Of a DNA stretch of 64,000 nucleotides, positions 1 through 12,100 are shown piece after piece. The stretch covers positions 682,001-746,000 of the forward strand of contig WJXW01000004.1 in NCBI GenBank assembly GCA_015832175.1, written 5' to 3'. The stretch is from Paraphaeosphaeria minitans (taxonomy: Eukaryota; Ascomycota; Dothideomycetes; Pleosporales; Didymosphaeriaceae). The notes beneath the pieces were generated by a model. It was not told where the DNA came from, did no database searches, and saw nothing but the letters and a program-made list of their open reading frames with translations. Numbering within the stretch: position 1 is the first letter of the stretch; every line of letters begins with the position of its first letter. Made by a program: the position numbers and the translations under genes.

Positions 1-3000
1 AATCGCGCCAGTCAACTCGATCGTTGGGAGCCAGAAATGCAAAGTCGTCCGGATCAAAAGTCGCTAGATGAGAGCCCCACCTGCTTTCGAAATGGGGTAG
101 AATGTCCAGCGGAAGCACGAAGAAGTCACTGGTACAACTGGCCACCGAGTCTGCTGGTGTGACCTTGTAGACCGTCCTTAAAATAGAGAAGGTGAGGCAG
201 TCGGGACCCATGGACAAGGGGAACGAAGTGTCAAAGCTCTTGTCGTCTAACTCACTATACAATATAGCACCATTTCTGCTGTGTGGGTCCTGACCTTTGT
301 ATGGATTCTGGCGAAAGGACTGTCGGATGAGGAGACGTATCTCGGTTTCCGGAAGAGCGATTGTGGCACTTCCTATGCGGCTTTTGGATTCAGTGGACCA
401 GATCTCGTATATGGCCTTCCAATGGGAGCAGTGTTGTTCTGCCTCTTCATAGGCGGTACTTGGATCAATCCGTTTCCAGAATCGTTCGAATGATGATGAA
501 GGATAAATGTTGAGTGTAGCCATCATGGACCCATCGCTAGTGAGCGACGAGATGTTACCCAAACATTGGATGGCATCTCCATTGTCGTGTGTGGGGCCAA
601 GTGGTTTCACGGTCGTAGCCTGTGCCGCTCCCACCACCTCCGCAAGCTCGCTCGCAATTGTAGAACTAGAGAAGATGAGAACGTCGGACCATATCAATTC
701 CGGATTTAGGCGAAGTTTAGATTGCCATTCACCATCTATCGTCTTGAGATCTTCCGAAAATTTAATGAGACGATTAGCCGTCTCTTGCAAATGAAGTAAG
801 GGTTGAAGGCGGGTCCAGTCTATGATTTGTTGGTAACATGTCGCCATATGTGCTCCTTGACCATAGATTCCTTCGATCCAGGCAGCTCTAGCTAATGGGT
901 TGCTCAAAAAGCTGCAAATCGCATCCGACATACTGGAGGTAGACTCGCGGCTCGAATTTTCCACATCGGCATGCCTGAAACGCGCTACGTTGTACAGATG
1001 TAGGGACCAGTACTTGTTCGCGTATGCACTGAATGACTCGTTTTCAAGCTGTCTTAGACGTGCAAAAGCTCCCGAGGCCCTTGTTGGAGGCTTTGTAGGA
1101 GCCTGGGCACATATGTGTCGAAGACACCTTGCTGTGAGCTCTTCGGAAGCTGCGAGGCTGTTGGGGATGAGGTGGGTTTCCATAACGGAATGCGGCAAGA
1201 TCCTTCCTTCCAAGTACTCCTTGACTGTAACGTGAGTAAATTGGAATATCTTTTGGGGGCTGAATTCGACTAGGCCACCACAGACTGAGACAACGGTGGA
1301 AGTGAAGTCTTCTGATACCTCCTCATCGCCATCGTCACTGATAGCTTCGTGCAAGAACATACAAGTCAGCAAAGACTCCACTGCTACGTTAGTGAGCCAG
1401 AGTAAAATGCGCCGCGCCAAATCTTTATGAAGTGTGTCAGCTGTGGCGATCAGTGACAGTATCCTGTCATACATGGCGTCCAATCCCTCAGGAAAATGCA
1501 CGCTTTTGATCGTGATCAAGCGTTGTTGCGGAGAAAGTGTGAAGGAGCTGAGGTAGTTGATCATCAGCTTGGCCCACAAGAACATCCCATCAGCTCCGTG
1601 AAGCAGTGACTCCGCTAGTTCCTCGATATTTGCAGAATATGGAAGCTTTTCGTTCTCCACGAGTTCCTGTAGTTGATGTTTGAGGAATAATCTTATATCC
1701 GGACTCATGGCTTCCCTGTTCACGGCAATGCGATTCGTTTGGCTAACTAGCTTATGCAGGCTGTTGATGTTGGGTCGGCTGAAAAGTATGACTTTGATAG
1801 GGGATGCCGTTACTAGGTCCTTCAACTGGGGACACAGCATTTCCGGCTGTGCTGCCTCATCGATACCGTCGAGAACAAGCGTCAATTGGCCGATCTCGCT
1901 AGAAAGCAGCCTTATGAGTTCGCAAAGCTCTTTCGATGTTGCTATTTGCTGGCCAGATAGCATGGAGGTTGAAACCCTTGCGAAGACGAATATGTCCAGT
2001 ATCTCATCTGCGTTTCGACTGCGGTGTAAAATTTGCGCCAAGATAGACCGATAAGCCGCATCAAGAGTTGAGTTGTTCCGGTCATCATGCCTGAAAAAGA
2101 AGTAACATGTCTGATGACTTTGGAGCTTGGAGTCGCTGGATTCGAAGACTTCTTCGACAACGGATGCAGCCAGAATCGTTTTGCCAGATCCAGGGTTGCC
2201 TAGGTCACTCGTGAGAATTTATACCTGCTTTCAAGTTGCGCTAAACTTGCCATGAACCCACAGGACCCATGGGGGCATTCTTCGCCACTTCACATCTTTT
2301 GAAATCGCCAGCTTGGACTGGATCCAATCCTTGTAGACTTGATTCTCAAAAATCCACTCTGCTGTACCTTCTTCACGCTGGTCTTGGCTGTTTTCCAATA
2401 CCTGAGCAAATTGTGGGGGAGCTATCCAATCAAGTATGCGCTGAACCGTGGACTCTGTATGGCGAAGTTAGTGAGCGGTCTGCAGTTATGACTACTCCAT
2501 CTACCTCTACGCTCTGAATCCAGGTCTTTTCTCATTCTCTCAGTCTGTTTAGATAGATCGTCCGCTCGTTTTCTGTCTGCTTCCGCCCTCTGTCGTTCGT
2601 CTTCTGCGCATTGTCGTTCGATCGCAGCAGCGCTCTCCGAATTCTTTGTCTGCTGAGCCTGATAAATCTCTAGCTCGGCGCGTATGAAATTACGATGGTT
2701 GTCCATGGATTCTAGGAGGCTACTGAACTGTGCGTCAAATGGTTTCCATATGACAGTCGTGATCATACTCAAAGGACGTTTCACTTCTGCTGGAGATGAG
2801 CATGATCTTCTAATTCACGTACCAGTCAAAACTTACTTCCACTGGAGGCAGTGAAGATTCTCGTAGCCATTTGTATGAAGCGGAAAAGGTCGATGTACAC
2901 GCTCTCTAGATGTCGGCGAACACGTGTGGGAGGGTTCTCTTCAAAGAGCTTGACGATGGCAGAATACTGTGGAAAGGTATCGGATAATCTCTCCAACACA

Positions 3001-3422
3001 ACTATGAGCTTTTCGAAGAATGTGGGAAAGCCACTTGCAAGCTATGGAAATTAGATATCGTCAAGGCTACAGTATATTGTCGCACACACCTCGAGCACAA
3101 GCCGGATAGCTCCATATGCAACCGCCACTGTATCATTCGCGCTTGCTATTACGTTGATGGCATCGAAATAAGGGCGAAGCTTGTCATTGAATCGCTTCAC
3201 TACGTCTAAGCAGCGATTCAGTGTCTTCTTCTGGCGTTTTGTCGACAGTAACTTGAAATTCTTTAGCGCCTCGAGCAGTTCCTCGGGAGAAGAACATTTG
3301 GAGAAAAAGGCCTTCTCCTTTCCGGGCAGGCTATCGATGAAGTCATTGTGCACTTTCTCAAAGATGTCGTTCTTAGTCGAACTATCAATTGAAACCGCGC
3401 CTTTCGGCTTTGGCAACGCCAT
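1..3422 (-). CDS. NACHT-domain STAND NTPase, 3' end beyond the window
   Basis: Five exons on the minus strand: 3422-3090, 3041-2837, 2786-2505, 2454-2251 and 2199 to beyond position 1. The first about 340 residues form a helical N-terminal region of the kind that precedes fungal NACHT domains, including a charged coiled stretch rich in E, R and K (about residues 200-270). The nucleotide-binding core follows: Walker A GNPGSGKT, Walker B LVLDGIDEA and a sensor-like KVILFSRP, then a winged-helix-like region with FTHVTVKEYLEG. In fungi such proteins act in non-self recognition and regulated cell death; that role is inferred from the family. No WD40, ankyrin or TPR repeats are visible before the edge, so the sensor type is unknown. 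The fourth intron (2250-2200) has a GC donor, and only this splice restores the P-loop. Confidence 0.88.
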
Positions 3423-5540
3423 TGTGATTCGCGACTACTTCGTGGTACATGATGCGGAACGCTAAGACATGAATGCAAAGGACAAGCTCTAGGATATAGT
3501 CATGGTCGCCATAAGGCAAAGGTGGGACCTGGAGGCAAACGCTGCACAGTGGATAACTATCTAGATGTAGGAGACGAGGGGTAATTTGCCAGGTGTGGCG
3601 CATGGCTGTGCAGTGAGGCTGTGCATTTTCGAGGTGGCGAATTGACCAGAGCCAGTGTGAACACTAAATTTCTTTCAAGCGACTGCACATCCTATTACCG
3701 TAGAGTTTTTCTAATGCCAGCTGAGCTGATGATAAGCGATCTAATCAGGGAACAGGATGGATCGTAAAAGCGGGTCAAAAAGAACGTAGAGCTTGTATAA
3801 CGGCTCAGCCGGCGTTAGAAAAACTCTACGGTAAGGAGTAAACAAAAAGGCTGTGTTGGTTGCTATGCGCTAATCTAGCGAATTCTGCTTGAGTTTGGTA
3901 GCAATCAACCCAGCCAATCAAGGATGTCCTGTATGTTGGCACATAACTAGGCGTGTTGCTTAGACCTCGATCATCGCGGGTTCTCCAACGCGAACATGAC
4001 TCGTCAATTACTCTAACGATTAGGAGCACATGTTTTTCTTTTGAAATACTGGCGTAGAGGTTGTGCGTTTGTGTGTTGTGTTCGATAGAGGCACATTCCG
4101 GAGGGCGGAATCAAACATTCCTCAAGGGTTCTCTGCGGGCTAGATGACCTCAACAATTATTTGACTGAAAAGACATATACCGAGATGGCACGGATGCTTC
4201 GTACTTCATGCTCAATCGACTCCAACTCTTCTGCAACCACCTTATTCGCCGCAGAACGAATACAGGACGACAGCATGTCTCGCAGTCAGTCTCGCGTGCT
4301 AAGATGATTCAAAAGGTGGAGGCCAAGCAATAGGTATGCGCAGGATCATGTCTCGGCACCCTCGAAAACAGGAAATGTAAGATTGGACGCGTACACCGTA
4401 GTGTTCTCGCAGTGGAACGGTTATAACGGCGCCAGGTAGCGGCTGGTGGTGGCTAATCCAGGCTAGCGGCTCCCCAAGGGTCGATGATCAGAGCGAGACA
4501 GCGGAAATGGCACCAAAGCGGGATTGTAGCTCCAAGATCGAGGTCATGGGCTTTCAGCCGGCAAAAAAGGATTGCTGCGAGGCAAAGCGGCGCGGAATGT
4601 GAAGAGGGAGGCAGTGCTTGGCTGTCAGTGGAGGATGGGCATCGCATCGCAATCGGGATCGACGAGTCTGTGTTTCATGACGGCAGGCCTTGTCCGACGG
4701 TAGCAATGAGAAATGAGACGAGCGGGCGGCTGCATCGCCAAAGACCACATCTCAAGTCGGAAAGGGAGGACGCTGGAGGAGGCGGCACGGTCTCGAAGCG
4801 AGAGCTGAACGACTTGGTGAACGTGACCACACGGGTCCTCGTATCGCAGGCGGTGGCCCCTTTTACGGCGTCGGCTCTGAAAGATGCAAAGGCACGACAT
4901 AGATGGCCACAGACGGTGCGTCGATGAGTGACGGAGGACAATCTCGCCAAGTGCTGCAGGATTCGGGGCAGAAGTTAGACTATCGTACCTGTGATGAGAG
5001 GACACCAGCGGCGACAAAGACGGGACGAGGAGCCGGATACTTGTTCAGCGATTCCAGCGCCCACGGCTGCCAGTCTACCTACCAGGAGACGGTGGACAAG
5101 AGTCGATAGCGCAGGCAAATCCTGATTCTGCTAGATCATCAATGGCAGCGTTGCGGCTCTCTTCCTTTGCGTCAGACGGCGCTGGAGGCTTGTTCGTTGC
5201 CCCGGCGCACGGCGACTAACCCGAAGCGGGAAGGTGTCTCAGCCACGGTTCGTGCTGCAACCCTTCAAGCCGTCCAACAAGCCTTCAACGTCGGCTCTGC
5301 TCGAGTGTCCAATCTCCCAGCAAAGACAACCAGTTTCCACATGGTCGCTCGTTGGACTCGACCAGAAACATAATTCGCACGTCCGCAGTCGCCCTTGAAC
5401 CTGCGAATCGCCCGCTGTTTTCCTTGCCATCATCGTTGCGAGGCTGGGCGCCTGCCACCGAGACGCGCCGTCGCTCAACCCACCTACTAGATAGTAGATA
5501 CTGGCCCACAGTCCTGGACACCCGCCGCGACACTTGCACA
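3423..5540. other. Intergenic region between NACHT gene and GH17 glucanase
   Basis: No convincing gene. It holds the 140-bp MITE at 3695-3834 (listed separately), about 270 bp upstream of the NACHT start codon. ORFs between 4450 and 5350 overlap on both strands, show no domain or splice logic and look like GC-rich chance frames. The last few hundred bases before 5541 serve as leader and promoter of the glucanase gene. Confidence 0.6.
3695..3834. mobile_element. MITE-like element with about 20-bp terminal inverted repeats
   Basis: The left end TTACCGTAGAGTTTTTCTAA is matched exactly in inverted orientation at the right end (3815-3834). The inverted repeat continues inward imperfectly (TGCCAGCTGAG against CGCCGGCTGAG). 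The element is 140 bp, non-coding and AT-moderate. Its interior carries AAAAGCGGGTCA at about 3766, a block also present in the element at 36184-36337. No clear target-site duplication could be fixed by eye. Confidence 0.75.
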
Positions 5541-7631
5541 ATGGCATACCAGCCGCCACACCACTACTACGACGAGCGCGACGTCTCCCCCGTGCAGCCC
5601 GACGCCGAAATGACACCCCCGCTCCCTCCGCCGCACCGCACGCCCGTCGCCATGGACAGTTCGTATGGCCAGCCGCAAGGTCCCGGAAGCAACAACTACT
5701 CCGACTATTCACCGCCAGACATCAACCCCGGTCCCGACAATCTACGAGCTCATGCGGCAGCCGGAGGCATCAACGGCCTCGCTGCCGGCGTCGCCCGCTC
5801 ATACGAGAGAGAAAGCGGCGTGCAGGCCGTGCGAGACATGAACGGCAATAACTACAGCGCCCCCATGGGCGTACCGCCGCACAACACACCCTTCGCAGAC
5901 GCTTACGCCTACGATTCTCCCACACCTCCACGACCGATACACTCGCCCTACAACGTCTCCAACCAGACCCTAGGCTCGGCTTCATTTGGCGCCGCCGCAT
6001 ATTCAAGTGCCAGCTCCATGCACAGCTCACAACACAGCGCGCCTTTGTCATCGTCGACCGCCGTACCCTACTCAGACAACCCCTACTCTCGCTACTCTTC
6101 GTCGCACTTGGACCTGGCCCCGGCTATGGGTGCCATCAATCCGAATGAACTAGTAGATGATGACGACTGGGGCATGTCGCATGCACCAGTTCAAAGCAAA
6201 CGGCAGTCAAGAGGATTGTTTGCTCGCGAAAGCGCAGCAGGCGCAACCGCAGGAGCACCGGTTGCCGCCGCCGGTGCAGCAGCAGCAGCAGCAGGGCCGC
6301 ATGACGGAAGCGGGAGCTACAATGCCGTACCAACTGGCGAAAGTGCGGCGCTCGCAGCACCAAGAGGAGAGAAATCCGACTGGCGTGAACAGCAGAATCA
6401 CGGCCGGAAAAGACTCACGTGGCTGGTTATCGCCGTCATCGCTATCGTCGTCGTGGGTGCTATACTTGGAGGCGTATTGGGTACGGTGTTGAACAAGCAC
6501 GGAGCAAGTGATGGTTCAGAGAAAAGCAGTTCTGAAGCCCAAAGCGACGTTGTAAAAGACAACAAGAACGACCTGACCATCAACTCGGACGAGATCAAGA
6601 AGCTCATGGACAACCAGGACTTGCACAAGGTCTTCCCAGGAATGGACTACACGCCCCTCAACTCTCAATATCCCGACTGCATGCACGTTCCTCCGTCGCA
6701 GAACAACATCACGCGCGACATGGCTGTCATGTCACAGCTTACCAATGCTGTCCGCCTTTACGGAACTGATTGCAACCAGACAGAGATGGTACTCCACTCA
6801 ATCGACCAACTCGAGCTGACGGACATGAAAGTCTGGCTCGGCGTCTGGCTCGGTAACAACGACACGACAAATGACCGACAGGTCTCCACCATGTGGGATA
6901 TCATTGACAAGCACGTAGTTCCCAAGTGGAAAGACGGGAAAGACCACCGGTTCAATGGCGTCATTGTCGGCAACGAAGTCCTCTTCCGCGAAGATCTCAC
7001 CAAGACCGAGCTTCTCAAGTATATCTCGACCATCCGGGACAACATCACCACTTTGGGCAAGAAGTACAACGTCGACGACACCAAGCTGCCTATTGCACTC
7101 TCCGATCTCGGCGATAACTGGACCTCTGACATGGCCGCCCAAGTCGACATCGTCATGTCGAACGTGCATCCCTTCTTCGCCGGTGTTGAGGTCGACAAGG
7201 CTGCGGACTGGACCTGGGACTTTTGGACCGGGCACGACGTAGCACTGACCGCGAACAACGCCTCGATCAAACAGATTATTGCAGAAGTAGGGTGGCCCAC
7301 TGGCGGCGGCAACGACTGCGGAGATTCCGACTGCATGTCCGACACGCAGGGATCCATCGCAGGAGTCTCTGAGCTCAATCAGTTCATGGAGGACTGGATT
7401 TGTCCCAGCATGAAGAACGCGACCGAGTACTTCTGGTGAGATCCCCTCCTTGGCAGGCGTTCGAGCAAAGACTAACAGATACGCAGGTTCTCCGCGTTCG
7501 ACGAGCCGTGGAAAAGTATTTACAATGTAAAGGGCAAGGAGTGGGAGGACAAGTGGGGCCTCATGGACGTGAACCGCAACCTAAAGAAAGGCGTCACCAT
7601 CCCCGACTGCGGCGGCCAGACCGTGTCCTGA
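5541..7631 (+). CDS. btgC: GH17 glucan endo-1,3-beta-glucosidase, membrane-anchored (btgC type)
   Basis: Two exons, 5541-7435 and 7487-7631, with a 51-bp intron carrying an ACTAAC branch site; about 679 residues. The N-terminal half (about 1-290) is a cytosolic low-complexity region rich in P, S, Y and A, followed by a single membrane segment at about residues 294-316 ([18 protein letters not shown]) and then a lumenal/extracellular GH17 catalytic domain. This is a type II membrane topology. The GH17 acid/base glutamate is in VGNEVL (Glu479) and the nucleophile in [11 protein letters not shown] (Glu582). Such enzymes cut or remodel cell-wall beta-1,3-glucan. The reading frame is open upstream to 5352, but MAYQPP at 5541 is the preferred start because the earlier stretch reads like leader sequence. 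The second exon supplies the FSAFDEPWK segment at the end of the GH17 barrel. Confidence 0.93.
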
Positions 7632-8494
7632 TGAACGATAAATATCACACTGCCGTTTGCGATCGAGCGGCTGTTACGAAATGAGTTGGCGATGCATGCA
7701 TTCAGCTTGGCGTTCTGCGGCGTTTTATACCGGCTGGTTTGGTGTTTTCCATCCGTTCCTCAGCCGGCCTGGTATCTGGTTCTTGTTCTTGTTCTTGCGA
7801 GGTCGCGAAAGGCATGGTATGGTATGTATATTGGAGGAACAGGATGGCTTCGTGCGCCGCTGCGCTGCATATGGCCATGGCCACGGGAATCTGCGTATAT
7901 CAGGGGTATATTTTCATGGCGAGGAGTCGGCGTCTTTTCGTGTATTTGTTCTATTGTTCTTGGGACGTCGGGCGAGTCGGTGTTGATTCCAAGGTTGTTG
8001 ATATCGGGAGATGATGATGGCATAGCTAGCGAGCGAGCGCTTTTTTCTTCTTTTCTTTGCAATGCAATGCAATGCACACAAGCTGTAGATGTAGGTGAGA
8101 CCGCAAGGGGGGTGGGGGTATATATATATGGCTACGAGTAATAGGACTAGTGTGGTACGCGTCATGTGCATGCGTGATGGGGATCCACTTTGTGTGTTGA
8201 TGTGGGAAAAGAGAGAGAGAGAGAGAGAGTTATTTCCGAACCTAGCCGCGGGATCTATTTCCTTTCCCACAGACCCAGATCTTCTGCATCCTGGGAGAGG
8301 CCACGGTACCTAGTGGTTTGGGTGAGACCAACCCCATCTATCCCAATTACAAGAGACCCAGCCAGATCTACCTACAGCGTGAATCCACCACCCGCCTTGC
8401 GCGAGGCTCGGAGCACAGTAGGTAGGTAGACCAAGTTTCGCCAACGAGAATCATCAGTTCCCTACCGTACCTACGTGATCTGGCGTTCCACAGT

Positions 8495-8530
8495 CCTGGG
8501 CCTGGGCCTGGGCCTGGGCCTGGGCCTGGC
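8495..8530. repeat. CTGGGC hexanucleotide microsatellite
   Basis: About six near-perfect tandem copies of CTGGGC/CCTGGG in the intergenic region between two convergent genes. Confidence 0.9.
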
Positions 8531-8826
8531 ATGGGGAATCCTCCGCGTACTGTTAGAGGCGCGCCTCGTCACCACGCAGAACAGGAGGCATGGGCATACG
8601 GCTATATCTACGAAGAGCGACAGACTGTACGAAATAGCGTAGGTGTGGCAGCGGTTTGGCGGCCGTGACAAGACATGGCATGGCATTGACCTCACGTTCG
8701 CATTGCTGCTTGTAGGTAGGGTAGGGTAGGAGCCAGCACAAAGCCAACGAGCGTGCTCACACCGAGGACTCTCTAGCCAATGTAGAGACAATAAATGTAG
8801 TCTAGCAACGACTCTACTCTACCCTA

Positions 8827-8862
8827 CCCCCCTCCCTCCCTCCCTCCCTCCCTCCCTCCCTC
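8827..8862. repeat. CCCT tetranucleotide microsatellite
   Basis: About eight to nine uninterrupted copies of CCCT (CTCC) about 240 bp past the antiporter stop codon. Confidence 0.9.
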
Positions 8863-9102
8863 TCTACGATGATGCACGCACCGCTTCAACGCACGCAAAG
8901 AACGGATTCCTGGATCGGTAGCCCAAACATCCCCGCCAATGTCTTCGCATGCAACCGCTCCTGCCTGAATGCTTTCGAACCCTCATGAGTAATAAACCAA
9001 AGAGCCTCCCCGCTGTGTCATTAAGAGCTACCGTGCGCCAGAAAAGAAAAGAAAAAACAGTCAAGATTCATTGTAGAAAGGGAATGCAAGCCGACCGACA
9101 TC

Positions 9103-12100
9103 TCACTTCTTCCACCTGAGCTTGCCGAGCGGACCCCTCCTGCCACCGCCCTCAGTCTCCTCCTTTCCTTGTTCTTCTTGCGCGCGCTCATCCTTCGTCG
9201 GGGGCCTCGGCTGCTCCGCGAACCGGATGCCTGGTGCTCTCCTTGCCGCAGCCCCTTGCTGCGCGGTGCGAGCGCCACGGCCGGTTGCAAGCGGATCACC
9301 GCCCTCCTCGGCGTCAGAGTCTGACTCGGGAGACGACTCGTCGCCACTGCCCATCCCCAACGCGCCAAGACGACGCTTTCGCTCCGCTGCTGTCTCGCCT
9401 TCGTCCATGTGGGACTTGGGAAGTGGTTGGGATGGATCGATTGTGCGGCGTACCGAGTTGGAGGGTGACGAAGAGCTTGCAAGAACAGCCATACGACGCT
9501 TTTGCTCAGCAGGAGTTTCTTTTTCTTCTTGGTCACAAACTTGTATTGATTTTCCTGCGCCCGCATCTAGAGATTCCGATTGCTCGGCTGCTTCGCGACG
9601 GCGGCGCTGGGCTGCGGTTTCGCCTTCGCCCTTGTCCGTGGAGAAATTTGCTAGGTTTTGGCGCACATTGTGGAAGGGTATGTCTTCGTCATCGCTATCG
9701 ACAAGGGTGAGTCCTTCAGGTCCGCGCTTGCGCTCCTCGTCGTGCGCTTCTGGGGAATCAATCTTGTGGATTTCGGCCTGACCTTCCTCACCCACAACGG
9801 GCGGGACATTCGCAGAAGAAGCGGCGCCTCGATGAGATGCATCCTTCGCATCTTGATGAGCCTCGCGTTTTATACCGTCGGGGACGTTGCTCTCCTGGAT
9901 AAACTTGGCGCGTGCCTTGGGATCCATGCTCGACATTTGCTGGATGAATTCAGCTTTGCTCATCCGACGGCCACCGGCTGTGACCGTAAAACGAATGCGT
10001 TCGTCGTCTTCATCAAGCTGCATCGGCTTCTTCTTCTTGCCTTCGGTGTTCGTTGGCGCTTCTGCGGATGCCTCGCTCTCATGCTGCTTGTGCGCTGGAA
10101 CACCCACATACGTTCCCATCTTGCGCAAGCTCATCATCGCGCGACCGCCCGTCTCTGCCATCGAACCTTTGCGATCGACCCCAGGACGGTGCTTGGGCTG
10201 AGCGGGAATGTCGTACTTCTTGATCACCTCGCCATCTTCGTCTTCAACAATGATAGTATTGCCGAACTGATAAGCAAGCGCAGGGCCTCGCTTCTCGGGC
10301 CGCTGGGCCCTTGGGGGCTCAGCCGGTCCAGCTGCTGCGTGGTGCTTCCCTGAAAAGCTCTCCATCCGCTCACGCCATGTTCGGGGGTGTTCCATTGCGT
10401 TGACTGCTTTGCCAGGAGCTTCCTCCAGTGCACCACCGTGTTCGGTTTGTGCGACGCCTTGCTCCACATCGTTCTCTCTTCCAAGCCGTGCCGCTTCTTC
10501 GTTGTCATGCTGCAGCCGCTCTGCTGGGTCTTCGTTTGGGCCCCTCTCACGAATACCTAGAACGTTACCCTCTTCGTCCTCGATCACGGTCTTGTCTCCT
10601 TCTTGATATATCTCCTCTTCTGACATGGTCCTTTCCTTCTCTCTAGCAGTCGCAGATCCCTCCGGTGAGTCGTCACTCGGCGCAGCGAGGGTATCTGAAT
10701 CTCGTTCTTGCAACGGCGAGGTGGTTTCCCATGGATCGCGGTTTCCTCTGTTAGGCGCAATGGCTGACGCCGAGATTGGTCCACCAGGACCGCGCCCATT
10801 GTCCCAGCCGCGGCCCCTCCGGCGCGCAGAAGGCCGCAGAGAACTGGCACGACTTGTTCCTTCATCCTCTCTTTGGCGCCGCAAAAATGCAGTCGGTAGC
10901 CCGTCAGGTCCAGTGGTGTCCTTTTCATCGAGCGAGGATTCAGATGGTCGGCGACCAAGCGACATGGAGGACTTGGAGCGCGACTGGATACGCGGCAGAC
11001 GCTCCATCCAACTCGGTCCGTCCTCGTTTGCTGTGGTGTAGGACAAGGAAATCGTCAACGTATTGATGTGCTTTCCGAGCGTAAATACTGCTATCGAACT
11101 TCCGTGTACCAGAATACTACAAATGACCAGGAAACACGTAATCGGCCAAATAAGTTCGATGACATTCCGATGCGGAAATCCTTCTGGTGGGATCTCGGAC
11201 AGAGGTGTCGTTTCCTTTGTCTCCAGTTCTGCCCTTGCCAGGATAGCAACAAACAAACCGCCGACTCCTATGGGACCAAAGTGCCCAGCGAAAAGTGCCT
11301 CTCGCCAAGTTTTGATGTCCGGAATAAAAGGCTTAAGTGCAAGCATGATTGGTATGCGGCGGAAGAATAGGACGAGGAGACCGAGCACGACCAGTCTCCA
11401 GGGCGTGATTCCAAGTACGGCCGAGTTGAACTGCTCCCACGGAATGATGGTGCCGAAGTAAACGAAAAATGCCAAGTTGATCAACAAGTCGATAACGTTG
11501 GACACATGCGACTCCTCTGTCTTTTCAAGAAACCAGCCATCATTGGAAAAGCCAACTCCGCAGGCAAACCCAACAAGCAGATCGTCCATACCAAGCAGAC
11601 TTCCAGAACCAGCGCAGAACAGGGCCAGGACGAAATAAAACACGAGGAAACTTTCACGGTCGACCAAGTCGCGGTCGTGTGCATATCGTATAGCACGACG
11701 AGCTCCATAGCCGACGCATACTCCGAAAAAGGCACCGAAGACGCATTCGTATAGAATGGTGTAGCAAAACCAATGGAGGGCCACCTCATTAGGGTGATGG
11801 TGATAACGAATGATGTAAATGGCCAAATATACGAATGGGAAGGCCATGCCGTCGTTGCAGCCAGACTCGGCGGAGAGCAAGTCTCGCAAATGTTTGGGTA
11901 CGCGTTTTGCAAATTTTCCCTTTCCGACGACGGAGGAGGCCAGGACGGGGTCGGTGGCGGTGACACAGGCGGCGACGCAAAGACTGTCGAGCCAGTTCAG
12001 ATGGCTCCCGAACATCCACCAAACGAACAGGCTCGTCATCAGCCAGCCGAAGGTCATGACCGGAATCAAAAGGAGTGTGACCGATTTCCAGTGCTTCTCC

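Larger units (their letters stand above)
7632..9102. other. Intergenic region with simple repeats
   Basis: This is the convergent interval between the glucanase and the antiporter. It contains simple sequence: GA repeats near 8210-8230, a CTGGGC hexamer array at about 8495-8530 and a CCCT tetramer array at about 8827-8862. ORFs here overlap on both strands without domains, so no gene is called. Confidence 0.7.

Noticed and set aside
4484..4927. 147-codon plus-strand ORF upstream of the glucanase
   Set aside because: Overlaps equally long minus-strand ORFs, with no domain, signal or splice support; chance frame in GC-rich DNA.
9658..10353. Plus-strand ORFs within the antiporter gene (also 11773-12462)
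   Set aside because: Antisense to the long, clearly coding Nha1 exon; no domain, and biased composition.
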